Source: Flavobacterium sp. 9R (GTDB taxonomy: Bacteria > Bacteroidota > Bacteroidia > Flavobacteriales > Flavobacteriaceae). Taken from it: a DNA stretch of 64,000 nt. The translations under genes and the position numbers were made by a program. Every line of letters begins with the position of its first letter. Position 1 is the first letter of the stretch. Positions 25,228 to 33,895 of this stretch are shown piece by piece. Where the stretch lies: NCBI RefSeq assembly GCF_902506345.1, contig NZ_LR733413.1, forward strand, positions 1,159,456 to 1,223,455, given 5' to 3'. The notes below the pieces were generated by a model. The model had not been told where the DNA came from. It saw nothing but the letters and a program-made list of their open reading frames with translations, and did not search any database.

Positions 25228-26382
25228 TTAAATTTTAAATTCGGTCCATTTTTGAGTCGAAAGCCCAGAGGCAATCACATTTTCTATAAAAGCCATACCG
25301 CGCACCCCATCTGAAACAGTTGGAAAATCAAGCATTTCAGCAGTAGGTTCTTTACCTTCTAATTGGGCTTGAAGGGTTAAGGCGAAGTTTTTATACAAAT
25401 TAGCAAAAGCTTCTAAGTACCCTTCTGGATGTCCGCTTGGGATTCTGGTATTAAATGCAGCTATTGAAGATACATACCCATTTCCTGTTCGATAGATTTG
25501 TGCTGGAGCATCTAGCCATTTTACGATTAAAGTATTCGGTTCCATTTGGTGCCATTCAAGGCCTCCTTTTTCACCATACACTTTAATTTTAAGACTGTTT
25601 TCCTCGCCAGCTGCAATTTGGCTGGCCACTAATATTCCGTTGGCACCATTGTCAAATTTAAGCAACACATTGCCATCATCGTCCAAACGTCTATTGGCTA
25701 CAACGGTATTGATATCAGCGCAAAGTTGGGTGATTTTTAATCCTGAAATGTATTCGGCTAAATGAGCAGCATGGGTTCCAATATCCCCCATACAGCCACT
25801 AATTCCGCTTTTTGAAGGGTCGGTGCGCCAAGCGGCTTGTTTGTTGCCTTCCTTTTCAAATGAAGTACTCAACCAACCTTGAGGATATTCTACCATAATT
25901 TTGCGAATAGCGCCCAATTGGTTATCGACAATCATCCTTTTGGCTTGTTTCACCATAGGATAACCAGAATAGGTGTGTGTAAGGCACAATTGCAATCCTG
26001 TATCCTTTACTTTTTGTGCTAACTTCTTGGCTTCATCAAGGGTTAGTGTCATTGGTTTGTCTAAAACAACATGAAAACCGTAATCTAACGCCATCATAGC
26101 TGGGACAAAATGTGCATGATTGGGCGTTACAATCGATACAAAATCCATTCTTTCGTTGGGTGGTAATTTTGCTTCGGTGGTAATCATTTCTTCGTAAGAA
26201 CCGTAACATTTATCTTTTGGTAAAAACAAAGCCTGACCTGATTCTATCGATAGTTCAGGATTAGAGCTAAACGCACCGCAATGCAATTCGATTGAACCAT
26301 CAATGTTGGCGGCAATGCGGTGTACTGCTCCAATAAAAGCATTTTTACCACCGCCAATCATTCCCATTTTTAATTTTCTCAT
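25228..26382 (-). CDS. cytoplasmic Gfo/Idh/MocA oxidoreductase
   Basis: A 384-residue enzyme with no signal. The ATG at 26382 (MRKLKMGMIGGG) is preferred to a TTG nine bases upstream. Rossmann motif GMIGGGKNAFIG (about 7-18); VSIVTPNHAHFVPAM (about 83); catalytic region VVLDKPMTLTLDEA with the conserved D-K-P (about 104-106); and SGCMGDIGTHAAHLAEY (about 180-196) supplying Asp and His of the active site. It most likely reduces or oxidises C3 of the imported sugar with NAD(P)(H). Ends 10 nt before the next gene. Confidence 0.93.
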   Translation of the reverse strand: MRKLKMGMIGGGKNAFIGAVHRIAANIDGSIELHCGAFSSNPELSIESGQALFLPKDKCYGSYEEMITTEAKLPPNERMDFVSIVTPNHAHFVPAMMALDYGFHVVLDKPMTLTLDEAKKLAQKVKDTGLQLCLTHTYSGYPMVKQAKRMIVDNQLGAIRKIMVEYPQGWLSTSFEKEGNKQAAWRTDPSKSGISGCMGDIGTHAAHLAEYISGLKITQLCADINTVVANRRLDDDGNVLLKFDNGANGILVASQIAAGEENSLKIKVYGEKGGLEWHQMEPNTLIVKWLDAPAQIYRTGNGYVSSIAAFNTRIPSGHPEGYLEAFANLYKNFALTLQAQLEGKEPTAEMLDFPTVSDGVRGMAFIENVIASGLSTQKWTEFKI

Positions 26383-26398
26383 GCTTGACAATTGGTCT

Positions 26399-28102
26399 CT
26401 ATATATTTTTCTTTTTCAATTCTTTTACGGCATAATCACAAGCTCTTGCAGTCAAAGCCATGAAGGTCAATGATGGGTTTTGACAAGCTACAGAAGGCAT
26501 ACAAGAACCATCTGTTACAAATACGTTGCTCACTTCGTGCATCTGATTCCATTTGTTCAAAACAGATTCCTTAGGGTCGTTCCCCATACGAGCCGTTCCC
26601 ATTTCGTGAATAGCCATACCTGGGAAACAACCATTATCATAAGTTTTGATATTTTTTAACCCCGCAGCTTCTAGCATTTCTGCGGCATCATACATCATAT
26701 CTTCACGCATTTTGGCTTCATTTTCCTTGTATTCACAATCAATAGCCAAAACTGGTTGTCCCCATTTGTCTTTTTTCGAATGGTCGATATAGACTTTATT
26801 TTCGTAATAAGGCAACATTTCTCCAAAACCACCTAGACCCATAGTCCAAGAATCAGCGGGTCTTGACATCGTTTCTTTAAAATCACCTCCAAAAGCTAAT
26901 TCAGCGACTTCTTTATGCCAATTCCCTCTACTAGCGCCTCCTTGGTATCCAAAACCTCTCAAATAATCGCGTTTATCACCATTAAAGTTTTGATATCTTG
27001 GAATGTAAATTCCATTGGCGCGTCGTCCGTAAGTGTATTTGTCTTCAAAACCTTCGGCAGTTCCTTCTGCACCACATCTAAAATGATGGTCCATTAAATT
27101 GTGACCTAATTGTCCACTACTATTTCCTAAACCGTTTGGATGTGCTTCTGAAGTAGAGTTTAATAAAATGAAAGTAGAACCCAAAGTAGAGCCATTAACA
27201 AAAACAATTTTGGCATAGAATTCCATCGTTTCATTAGTCTCAGCATCAATAACCATAACGCCTTTGGCTTTTTTGGTGTCTTTGTCATAAATAATATGAT
27301 TGACAATCGAGTAGGGGCGAACGGTTAGTTTTTTGGTTGCCATAGCTGCAGGTAAAGTAGCAGATTGGGTACTGAAATAAGCCCCAAAAGGACAACCTCT
27401 ACTGCATAAATTTCGATATTGACAGCTGCCTCTACCATTGAGAGGGACAGTCAAATTGGCTGTACGACCAATCGTTAGAATTCTAGATTTATTATAATGT
27501 TTTTCGATACGTTCTTTTACCGATTTTTCAACGCAATTCAAATCCATAGGAGGTAAAAATTGACCGTCGGGCAACAAAGGCCAACCTTCATTTTGCCCAC
27601 TAATTCCAGCAAATTTTTCTACATAATCATACCAAGGCGCAATATCTTTATAGCGAATCGGCCAATCATTACCATGACCATCTCTCGCATTGTCTTCAAA
27701 ATTATGGTCACTCAAGCGGTAACTCTGACGACCCCACATTAGGGATTTTCCTCCTACGTGAAAACCTCTATACCAATCGAAGCGTTTATCTTCAGTATAT
27801 GGACATTCCAAATCATTAACCCACCAACTTTCAGTTGCTTGATTATAAGGGTAATCACGAGTTTGTACAGGATGTGTACGTTTTTGTTCCTCGGTCATTT
27901 TGCCTGCATACGGAATTTCCCAAGGCGCTTTCATAGCCGAATCGTAGTCTTTGATATGTTCAATGTTTTTTCCACGTTCGAGCATTAGCACTTTTAGTCC
28001 TTTTTCGGTTAATTCTTTGGCTGCCCAACCACCACTTATTCCTGAACCTATAACGATTGCGTCATAAGTATTTTGCTTTTTTAAATCGGTATTGATATTC
28101 AC
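26399..28102 (-). CDS. GMC-family sugar dehydrogenase, catalytic subunit
   Basis: A 567-residue FAD enzyme. The dinucleotide motif DAIVIGSGISGGWAAKEL lies at about 14-31, with MLERGKN after it. The cysteine-rich stretch CQYRNLCSRGCPFGAY (about 227-242) is seen in GMC dehydrogenases that carry an iron-sulfur centre. The C-terminal GMC catalytic pair is His in AIHEMGTARMG and Asn in CQNPSLTFMA. GTG start. It has no signal of its own; family members of this type are carried out by the Tat signal of their small subunit, which is encoded directly upstream. It is most likely a glucoside 3-dehydrogenase. Confidence 0.93.
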   Translation of the reverse strand: MNINTDLKKQNTYDAIVIGSGISGGWAAKELTEKGLKVLMLERGKNIEHIKDYDSAMKAPWEIPYAGKMTEEQKRTHPVQTRDYPYNQATESWWVNDLECPYTEDKRFDWYRGFHVGGKSLMWGRQSYRLSDHNFEDNARDGHGNDWPIRYKDIAPWYDYVEKFAGISGQNEGWPLLPDGQFLPPMDLNCVEKSVKERIEKHYNKSRILTIGRTANLTVPLNGRGSCQYRNLCSRGCPFGAYFSTQSATLPAAMATKKLTVRPYSIVNHIIYDKDTKKAKGVMVIDAETNETMEFYAKIVFVNGSTLGSTFILLNSTSEAHPNGLGNSSGQLGHNLMDHHFRCGAEGTAEGFEDKYTYGRRANGIYIPRYQNFNGDKRDYLRGFGYQGGASRGNWHKEVAELAFGGDFKETMSRPADSWTMGLGGFGEMLPYYENKVYIDHSKKDKWGQPVLAIDCEYKENEAKMREDMMYDAAEMLEAAGLKNIKTYDNGCFPGMAIHEMGTARMGNDPKESVLNKWNQMHEVSNVFVTDGSCMPSVACQNPSLTFMALTARACDYAVKELKKKNI

Positions 28103-28149
28103 GAGTTACTTTTTTTTGAATTAATACTAAAATAGAATTCCAGTCCTTT

Positions 28150-28710
28150 TTATGTGGCCCAAGCTTTTTGTCCTGGTTTATAGGGAGCGCTACCATCATA
28201 TTTTCCGGGGATTGGTAAATATTCACGAGCTTGAGTACAACCAATTTCAGAAGAGAAATAGCATAAAATGGTCAAATCTCTAGCAATTAAAAAGAAGGAA
28301 GGTTCTTTGTTGCTATCGATAGCTTCTTGCTTCAAATCATTCATCAATTGGATTTTTTCATCAGTTGACAAAGCCAAGAATTCTTTATTGAATTTTGATT
28401 TTGCTTTTGCCAACATTGCCTCATACCCATTTTTGAAAATAGTTTGCAGTTTTGGAGGATAACAATCCTTAATAATTAATGGAATCATTGCTCCAACACC
28501 GGCAGCTTTAGCTCCAGGAGAACTTGAAGTAGTGGGCAGAATTATATCCGCAAATTCAGCTAAAATTTCTTCTTCTGAAAAGGAATACAAATAAGGGCTT
28601 TTTCCTGGTTCATAAACGGTAAAGCTTTCAAACAAAACGCCCATTGTCGTTGCAGAAATGGCTCCTCCCATTAAATAGGCAACTTTTTTTAATGCTTCTC
28701 TTCTGTCCAT
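28150..28710 (-). CDS. gluconate 2-dehydrogenase subunit 3 family protein (small subunit of GMC dehydrogenase)
   Basis: A 186-residue protein with a twin-arginine-like N-terminus (DRREALKKVAYLMGG, hydrophobic to about residue 30) and the subunit-3 fold: EEEILAEFADIILPTTSSSPGAKAAGVG at about 45-72 (three segments quoted as one region) and a C-terminal YLPIPGKYDG. These subunits act as Tat carriers and chaperones for the GMC partner, which starts 47 nt downstream. First gene of the operon; the 340 bp upstream contain no clear promoter match. Confidence 0.92.
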   Translation of the reverse strand: MDRREALKKVAYLMGGAISATTMGVLFESFTVYEPGKSPYLYSFSEEEILAEFADIILPTTSSSPGAKAAGVGAMIPLIIKDCYPPKLQTIFKNGYEAMLAKAKSKFNKEFLALSTDEKIQLMNDLKQEAIDSNKEPSFFLIARDLTILCYFSSEIGCTQAREYLPIPGKYDGSAPYKPGQKAWAT

Positions 28711-29050
28711 TTTGAATACTATTTAAAAAAATTGGTTATTAGTAATAAAAAACATAATTATCAATGTATTACAATAATAAGTAAAAAAATGACAGATTCT
28801 TTTTTATATTAAAAATTTAATGTCATTAATGAATATTTAGCAACAAAATTTTTATTTCTTTCCAAAATGATGAAAGAATTAGAGTAGTAAGAGATATTGA
28901 ATACGATTTATTAATTTTTTTAAGAGTACTCTTTTTTAAAATAGGCTAGTCAAAAGCAAGAAAATCCAATTTACATACTATTTTACTTGTTAAAATATAT
29001 AATGAAAAGCTGAAAAAGAATTTCATTGCGTTAAAATGACATTTTATGCT
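28711..29050. other. 340-bp AT-rich spacer upstream of the sugar operon
   Basis: No ORF of note. I found no TAnnTTTG match on the minus strand. A 12-bp palindrome aagagtactctt lies at 28922-28933. The spacer should hold the promoter of the ten-gene sugar operon, but I cannot point to it. Confidence 0.5.
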
Positions 29051-29449
29051 TTACATTGCTTTTTCAAACAATTGAATTTGGCTTTTGAGAAGTTCAATAA
29101 GCATATTCATCATTCGTTTGTTTAAGCTGGATGAATTTTGAATATAGGTTTGGTATTCTTCTAAAGTAAAAAGACCAATAATAATTCCTTTTAAAGCGTT
29201 TCTAAACTTAATATCCTTTTGAATTGAATTTTCTATCAAAAGCAATTTCTTTTCAGTGGATAGACTATAAAAATCCTTTTTATTTTTAGTAATATAATTT
29301 TCAAATGAAGCTAGAAATAAATCATTTTGAAGTTTTAGAATAGGTCGAAGTGTTTGATTTTGAAAGGCTTCCTCGCTAGAGGACTGATTAGTTATTGTGC
29401 CAATGGCTTCACCTCTTAATTCCTTTAGCAGAAGATCTCTTGGATTCAT
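29051..29449 (-). CDS. hypothetical helical protein
   Basis: A 132-residue soluble protein starting MNPRDLLLKELRGEAIG; the in-frame extension back to 29530 would run over the promoter and start of the divergent thioesterase gene. Predicted mostly alpha-helical (LSTEKKLLLIENSIQ; NKRMMNMLIELLKSQIQ). Family unknown to me; similar short helical proteins next to metabolic genes are common in Flavobacteriaceae. Confidence 0.6.
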   Translation of the reverse strand: MNPRDLLLKELRGEAIGTITNQSSSEEAFQNQTLRPILKLQNDLFLASFENYITKNKKDFYSLSTEKKLLLIENSIQKDIKFRNALKGIIIGLFTLEEYQTYIQNSSSLNKRMMNMLIELLKSQIQLFEKAM

Positions 29450-29493
29450 TGTTTTTTCTTTAAAGTTAATCAAAAAGTGGTTTGGTAATTTCT

Positions 29494-29501
29494 TAAATTT
29501 G
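29494..29501 (+). promoter_or_regulatory. -7 element of thioesterase gene
   Basis: TAAATTTG fits TAnnTTTG and lies 17 nt before the ATG at 29519, giving a very short leader. Confidence 0.5.
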
Positions 29502-29518
29502 AAAATAAACCTAACAAA

Positions 29519-29902
29519 ATGAGATTTCATACTAGAAAATGGGTAAAACCCGAAGATTTAAATCCAAACGGAACGTTGTTTGGTGGACGATTATTGGCTT
29601 GGATTGACGAAGAATTGGCTTTGTACACGATTATTCAGCTCGAAAATTCCCGAATTGTAACCAAATACATGTCGGAGATTAACTTTAAAAGTTCAGCTCG
29701 GCAAGGTGATATTATCGAAATAGGTATTGATGTGATACAATTTGGTAATACTTCATTAGTTTTAAAATGCGAAGCCAGAAACATGATGACACGCGAAACT
29801 ATACTAACAATTGATAAAACTACAATGGTAAACCTTGGGCCTGATGGTAAACCAAAAGCACATGGGAAAACTCAAATTGAATATGTTAAAAACAGACTAT
29901 AA
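29519..29902 (+). CDS. acyl-CoA thioesterase (hotdog fold)
   Basis: A 127-residue single hotdog domain of the YciA/acyl-CoA hydrolase type. The motif NPNGTLFGGRLLAWIDEELA (about 18-37) contains the catalytic Asn and Asp/Glu region, followed by the beta-sheet segments IVTKYMSEINFKSSARQGD and TSLVLKCEARN. It hydrolyses acyl-CoA to free acid and CoA in the cytoplasm; chain-length preference cannot be read. Monocistronic with its own terminator. Confidence 0.88.
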   Translation: MRFHTRKWVKPEDLNPNGTLFGGRLLAWIDEELALYTIIQLENSRIVTKYMSEINFKSSARQGDIIEIGIDVIQFGNTSLVLKCEARNMMTRETILTIDKTTMVNLGPDGKPKAHGKTQIEYVKNRL

Positions 29903-29933
29903 AAAAAGGGACACTAATTAAAGTGTCCCTTTT
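29902..29933. terminator. bidirectional terminator overlapping the end of the MscS-like gene
   Basis: AAAGGGACACT (29905-29915) pairs with AGTGTCCCTTT (29922-29932). The right arm and loop encode the last residues and stop (29918-29920) of the minus-strand channel gene, so one hairpin serves both convergent genes and is partly coding. Confidence 0.85.
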
Positions 29934-31210
29934 GTTTTTCTTACTGGTACTTCGTAATCTAGAAAATTGCTTTCTGAGGGCATTTCATATACTTCCAAGT
30001 GAAAATACTTTACAGAAGCAATGACGTGATCAAAGATGTCTGCCATAATGTACTCGTAATTTTCAAAACGTTTGTCAGTAGAAAAGGCATAAACCTCCAA
30101 TGGTACGCCCTGAGCAGTAAGCTGCAATTGTCGACAAAGCATGACCATATTTTTATTCAATCCCGGATGCTGATGCAAGTATTGATTGATGTATTTTCTA
30201 AACAAACCCAAATTGGTCATGTTTCTTCCGTTGATGGCTAAACTTTTATCTACAGTATTAGCTCGATTGTACCGGTCAATTTCAGCTTTTCGTGTTTCTA
30301 TATAAGGACGGATAAGTTCAATTTTTTGCAATTCATCCAATTCGCTGTCTTCTAGAAAGCGAATGCTACTCGCTTTAATCAAAATATGTCGTTTTATTCG
30401 CCTTCCATCAGATTTCAGCATTCCTCTCCAGTTATGAAAAGAATCAGAACTCAAACTATACGTCGGAATTGTAGTGGTGGTATTGTCAAAGTTTCTAACT
30501 TTTACGGTAGCCAAATTGATTTCAATAACATCTCCATCGGCGCCATAACGATCCATTGTAATCCAGTCACCTATGCGCACCATATCGTTGATAGCTACTT
30601 GAACACTGGCTACAAAACCTAAAATTGTATCTCGGAATATTAAAATGATGATGGCTGATACCGCTCCAAGAATGGTAAGCATTTCTTTTTGACTGATGCC
30701 AAATAGCTTTGAAATAATTACAGATATCCCAAACATCCAAAGCACAATCATGATTACTTGCATAAAGCTATCAATCGGTTTGTCGCTGTATCTTGGAATA
30801 TGTTTTAGATATTCTTGAGTGGTATTCAAAAGTGTTCTTATAATCCAAAGAACAAGTAAAACAATATACACTCCAACTAGCTTACCGAATATATCTTCCC
30901 AATAATCATAGCGTTCTAAAATGATTGGAACCGATTTATAAATTAAAGTAAACGGAATTAATTGTGCGATGTAAATCACCGTTTTGTTCGATATAATTAA
31001 ATCGTCGAACTTGGTTTTTGTTTTTAGCGCAATGACAGCCATAGCGGTAACAAACAAAAACCTGAAAAACATATAAATAGTATAGGTTAGAACAATCAAA
31101 ATAATGATGTTCAATACCAAACTCAAATAAGAAGAAAACGAATAACCCAATCCCCATTTTCTAAAAATAGGGTAGAGGAAATTAAAGAGTTGTTCTAAGG
31201 TTTTATTCAT
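29918..31210 (-). CDS. MscS-family mechanosensitive channel (YbdG/MscM-like)
   Basis: A 430-residue inner-membrane protein with about five hydrophobic helices in the first 210 residues. The pore-lining region and beta domain follow: FRDTILGFVASVQVAINDMV (about 193-212), RIGDWITMDRYGADGDVIEI and VKVRNFDNTTTTIPTYSL. The large C-terminal soluble domain resembles E. coli YbdG rather than MscS. It relieves turgor on osmotic downshock. Its 5' end overlaps the DUF3817 gene by 8 nt. Confidence 0.9.
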   Translation of the reverse strand: MNKTLEQLFNFLYPIFRKWGLGYSFSSYLSLVLNIIILIVLTYTIYMFFRFLFVTAMAVIALKTKTKFDDLIISNKTVIYIAQLIPFTLIYKSVPIILERYDYWEDIFGKLVGVYIVLLVLWIIRTLLNTTQEYLKHIPRYSDKPIDSFMQVIMIVLWMFGISVIISKLFGISQKEMLTILGAVSAIIILIFRDTILGFVASVQVAINDMVRIGDWITMDRYGADGDVIEINLATVKVRNFDNTTTTIPTYSLSSDSFHNWRGMLKSDGRRIKRHILIKASSIRFLEDSELDELQKIELIRPYIETRKAEIDRYNRANTVDKSLAINGRNMTNLGLFRKYINQYLHQHPGLNKNMVMLCRQLQLTAQGVPLEVYAFSTDKRFENYEYIMADIFDHVIASVKYFHLEVYEMPSESNFLDYEVPVRKTKGTL

Positions 31211-31487
31211 TACTCAAGTATTTCTTTTCAATATAAAAAGTACCAAACGGAATTAATGAACCTAAAATAATAATTGCAAAAGTAGGGAAGGACCACTTTT
31301 GGGCATTTTTCAATAGAACGGCTAATACTACATACCCAATGAACAAAACACCGTGACTCATTCCTATCGGATACAAGAGCGTTTTGTATAAATCCATATT
31401 GTTGGGTTTAATAAACAACATGTTAGCTAATAAAACTAAATAAGAACATCCTTCTAAAATGGCAGTAATTTTGAATAATTTGAGCAT
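31203..31487 (-). CDS. DUF3817 family small membrane protein
   Basis: A 94-residue protein with three hydrophobic helices (about 5-25, 42-62, 68-86). The start KITAILEGCSYLVLL and the central PIGMSHGVLFIGYV are the hallmarks of DUF3817, a short integral membrane family of unknown role. Its stop overlaps the start of the mechanosensitive channel gene by 8 nt, so they are translationally coupled. Confidence 0.85.
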   Translation of the reverse strand: MLKLFKITAILEGCSYLVLLANMLFIKPNNMDLYKTLLYPIGMSHGVLFIGYVVLAVLLKNAQKWSFPTFAIIILGSLIPFGTFYIEKKYLSNE

Positions 31488-31592
31488 TTTCTAAATTTAA
31501 GTAATTTTTATTGTGTCAAAATTAAGGATTCTTGTTGATTATAGCATTTGTAAAGTCAAACTATTTACTTTTACAATTCCTAACGATTGAAA

Positions 31593-32129
31593 ATGAGCAA
31601 ACGCGAATTAAAAAAATATGTAGCCCAATTAACGAAAGAACAATTGGAAGAACAAGTGATGGAATTGTATGAAAAATTCAGTCCGGTAAAAGTCTATTAC
31701 AATTTTGTCTTTAATCCAAAGGAAGACACTCTTTTGCAAGAAGCAAAGCTCAAAGTCACCAATGAATATTTTCCGGTTAGAAATCCTGGAAGAAAGAGCA
31801 AACCCAGAGCAAAAATGAGACGCTCTGTAGCTCAGAAGTTTATTAAGCATTTTATTCTTTTAGGAGTTGACCCTTTTGTAGTTGCTGATTTAATGCTGTA
31901 TACAATAGAAATTGCACAAACTTTTGCTGCAGAAAATCCCATTAAGAGCGACACTTTTTACAAAAGTATGTTCAATTCTTTTGAACAAGCCACAAATTAT
32001 TGTGTTGCAAACGGAATTTTTATTGAATTCAAAGAACGAATTATAGGAATTAGCGCCGAAGCAATGTCGAAAAAATGGCAAAATCGTTATGATTTTGAAA
32101 CCTTAATCGAAAAAATATCCATTTTGTAG
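31593..32129 (+). CDS. DUF6155-like hypothetical protein
   Basis: A 178-residue soluble protein, MSKRELKKYVAQLTKEQLEEQVMEL (two segments) at the start, followed by an NPGRKSKPRAKMRRS basic patch (about 64-78) and a helical remainder. The ATG at 31593 is preferred to an in-frame TTG two codons upstream. I associate the start motif with DUF6155 proteins of Flavobacteriaceae; function unknown. The basic patch suggests nucleic acid contact, which is speculative. Confidence 0.65.
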   Translation: MSKRELKKYVAQLTKEQLEEQVMELYEKFSPVKVYYNFVFNPKEDTLLQEAKLKVTNEYFPVRNPGRKSKPRAKMRRSVAQKFIKHFILLGVDPFVVADLMLYTIEIAQTFAAENPIKSDTFYKSMFNSFEQATNYCVANGIFIEFKERIIGISAEAMSKKWQNRYDFETLIEKISIL

Positions 32130-32183
32130 TACCTCTTAAATAAAATTATTTAATCAAAACTATATTTTTTATTTTAATAGTAG

Positions 32184-32213
32184 TTGATTAACTCTTTTTT
32201 CGGTGTATTTTTG
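32184..32213 (+). promoter_or_regulatory. promoter of SF2 helicase gene
   Basis: TTG at 32184-32186 and TATTTTTG at 32206-32213 are separated by exactly 19 nt, the full Bacteroidota consensus TTG-N19-TAnnTTTG. The ATG follows 20 nt after the -7 element. Confidence 0.75.
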
Positions 32214-32233
32214 CAAAAATCCAAGAAAATACA

Positions 32234-33772
32234 ATGTTAGAAGACACTTTAGAAATTCGAGTTGAAGATAAAAAAGAACTTTATGCCTACCAAAAAGGAG
32301 ATATAGATGCAATTTTTGAAAGAATAGATAATGCTCCAAATAATCATCATTTATTGTATCAATTGCCTACAGGTGGTGGAAAAACTGTAGTTTTTTCTGA
32401 AATTGTTCGCAGGTATTTATCACAACATGACAAAAAAGTAGTCGTACTAACGCATAGAATTGAGTTGTGCAAACAAACTTCAAAAATGCTTAAAGGATTT
32501 GATGTAAAAAACAAAATCATCAACAGTAAAGTAAAAGAATTACCAGACCAAAACGATTACTCTTGTTTTGTAGCCATGGTTGAAACTTTGAAAAACCGTA
32601 TTAATGACGAAAAACTACATTTAGACAATATTGGCTTGGTTATTATTGACGAAGCGCATTACAATTCCTTCCGAAAATTATTGAGTTCATTCAAAAATGC
32701 TTTTATCCTTGGAGTTACGGCTACACCATTGAGTTCGAACATTAAGTTGCCAATGCACCAAAGCTATGATGAATTAATCGTTGGCGATACCATTGGTTCT
32801 CTAATCGATAAAGGATTCTTGGCGCGTGCTGTTACTTATAGTTATGATGTGGGATTAACTTCTCTAAAGGTCGGAATCAATGGAGATTATACCGTAAAAT
32901 CCTCAGATGATTTATATACCAATATGGCCATGCAAGAAAAATTATTGCATGCCTACACTGAAAAATCTTTAGGCAAGAAAACCTTAATTTTTAATAACGG
33001 TATCAATACCTCTTTGTACGTCTACGAAACCTTCCGCGAAGCAGGTTATCCGATTCGTCATTTAGACAATACCAGTAATAACGAGGAACGAAAAGAAATT
33101 TTACATTGGTTCAAGCATACACCAGATGCTATTTTGACCTCAGTAGGGATTTTGACTACTGGATTTGATGAGCCAACTGTAGAAACCATTATATTGAATC
33201 GTGCCACAAAATCATTGACGCTTTATTTCCAAATGATTGGTCGTGGTTCAAGAAAATTGCCTGGAAAAGACGAATTTACAGTTATCGATTTAGGTAATAA
33301 TGCAGCACGTTTTGGTCTTTGGAGTGAACCAGTAAATTGGCAACATATCTTCAAATCTCCTGAGTTTTATCTTGAAAACTTGCGTGATGACCACGAAATC
33401 GAGTTGCATTTCAAATACCAAATGTCTCCAGAATTAAGAGCCAAATTTAGCAATACTGCAGATGTGACTTTTGATGTTGATGAAGAACATAAATTGGCAA
33501 TTAAGCAAAATTTGCGTTCAAAAGTAGTTCTTGATAAATCTCTAGACCAACATGCTTCTATGTGTGTTGACAATGCAGAGTTACCTCAAGAAGCCAGAGC
33601 CTTAGCCAAAGAATTGGATGAAGATATTGAATGTCGCATCAAACGTTATTCAAAATGTCTAAGCCAGTGCAGTAAAAACTACCGCGAATGGCTAGTTGAT
33701 GATTACAAACAAAAACTAACCTTATTAATAGGTAAAAAATACAGAGAAAAAGTCTTAAGTGAATTGGATTAA
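32234..33772 (+). CDS. SF2 DEAD/DEAH-box helicase (RadD-like)
   Basis: A 512-residue helicase: YQKGDIDAIFERI (Q-tip region), Walker A QLPTGGGKTVV (about 43-53), THRIEL, DEAH in VIIDEAHYNSF (about 137), GVTATPLS (about 158), and in the second RecA domain TTGFDEPTVETIILNRAT and QMIGRGSRK with the arginine finger (about 335). The C-terminal part contains two Cys pairs (about 463-480) but not a clear zinc ribbon. The layout matches RadD/SSL2-type repair helicases. It probably unwinds DNA or branched intermediates. Confidence 0.85.
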   Translation: MLEDTLEIRVEDKKELYAYQKGDIDAIFERIDNAPNNHHLLYQLPTGGGKTVVFSEIVRRYLSQHDKKVVVLTHRIELCKQTSKMLKGFDVKNKIINSKVKELPDQNDYSCFVAMVETLKNRINDEKLHLDNIGLVIIDEAHYNSFRKLLSSFKNAFILGVTATPLSSNIKLPMHQSYDELIVGDTIGSLIDKGFLARAVTYSYDVGLTSLKVGINGDYTVKSSDDLYTNMAMQEKLLHAYTEKSLGKKTLIFNNGINTSLYVYETFREAGYPIRHLDNTSNNEERKEILHWFKHTPDAILTSVGILTTGFDEPTVETIILNRATKSLTLYFQMIGRGSRKLPGKDEFTVIDLGNNAARFGLWSEPVNWQHIFKSPEFYLENLRDDHEIELHFKYQMSPELRAKFSNTADVTFDVDEEHKLAIKQNLRSKVVLDKSLDQHASMCVDNAELPQEARALAKELDEDIECRIKRYSKCLSQCSKNYREWLVDDYKQKLTLLIGKKYREKVLSELD

Positions 33773-33778
33773 TTTTCA

Positions 33779-33861
33779 GGAGCTTTTTCCGGCTGTCCAC
33801 TGTATCTTTTCTTTTTTTAAAGAAAAAAAAGAAAAGGATGCCGTTCCCATCCGGGCTATAT
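33779..33861 (+). repeat. dispersed hairpin repeat, copy 4
   Basis: The left half ggctgtccactgtatc (33791-33806), a 12-bp A/T hairpin (33807-33818 with 33824-33835), then the right half ggatgccgttcccatc (33836-33851) and cgggcta. Same order and length of halves as copies 2 and 3; only the hairpin sequence differs. Lies between two helicase genes. Confidence 0.8.
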
Positions 33862-33895
33862 AAGGAAACAAACAAGAATTTCAAAAACAGAAAAA

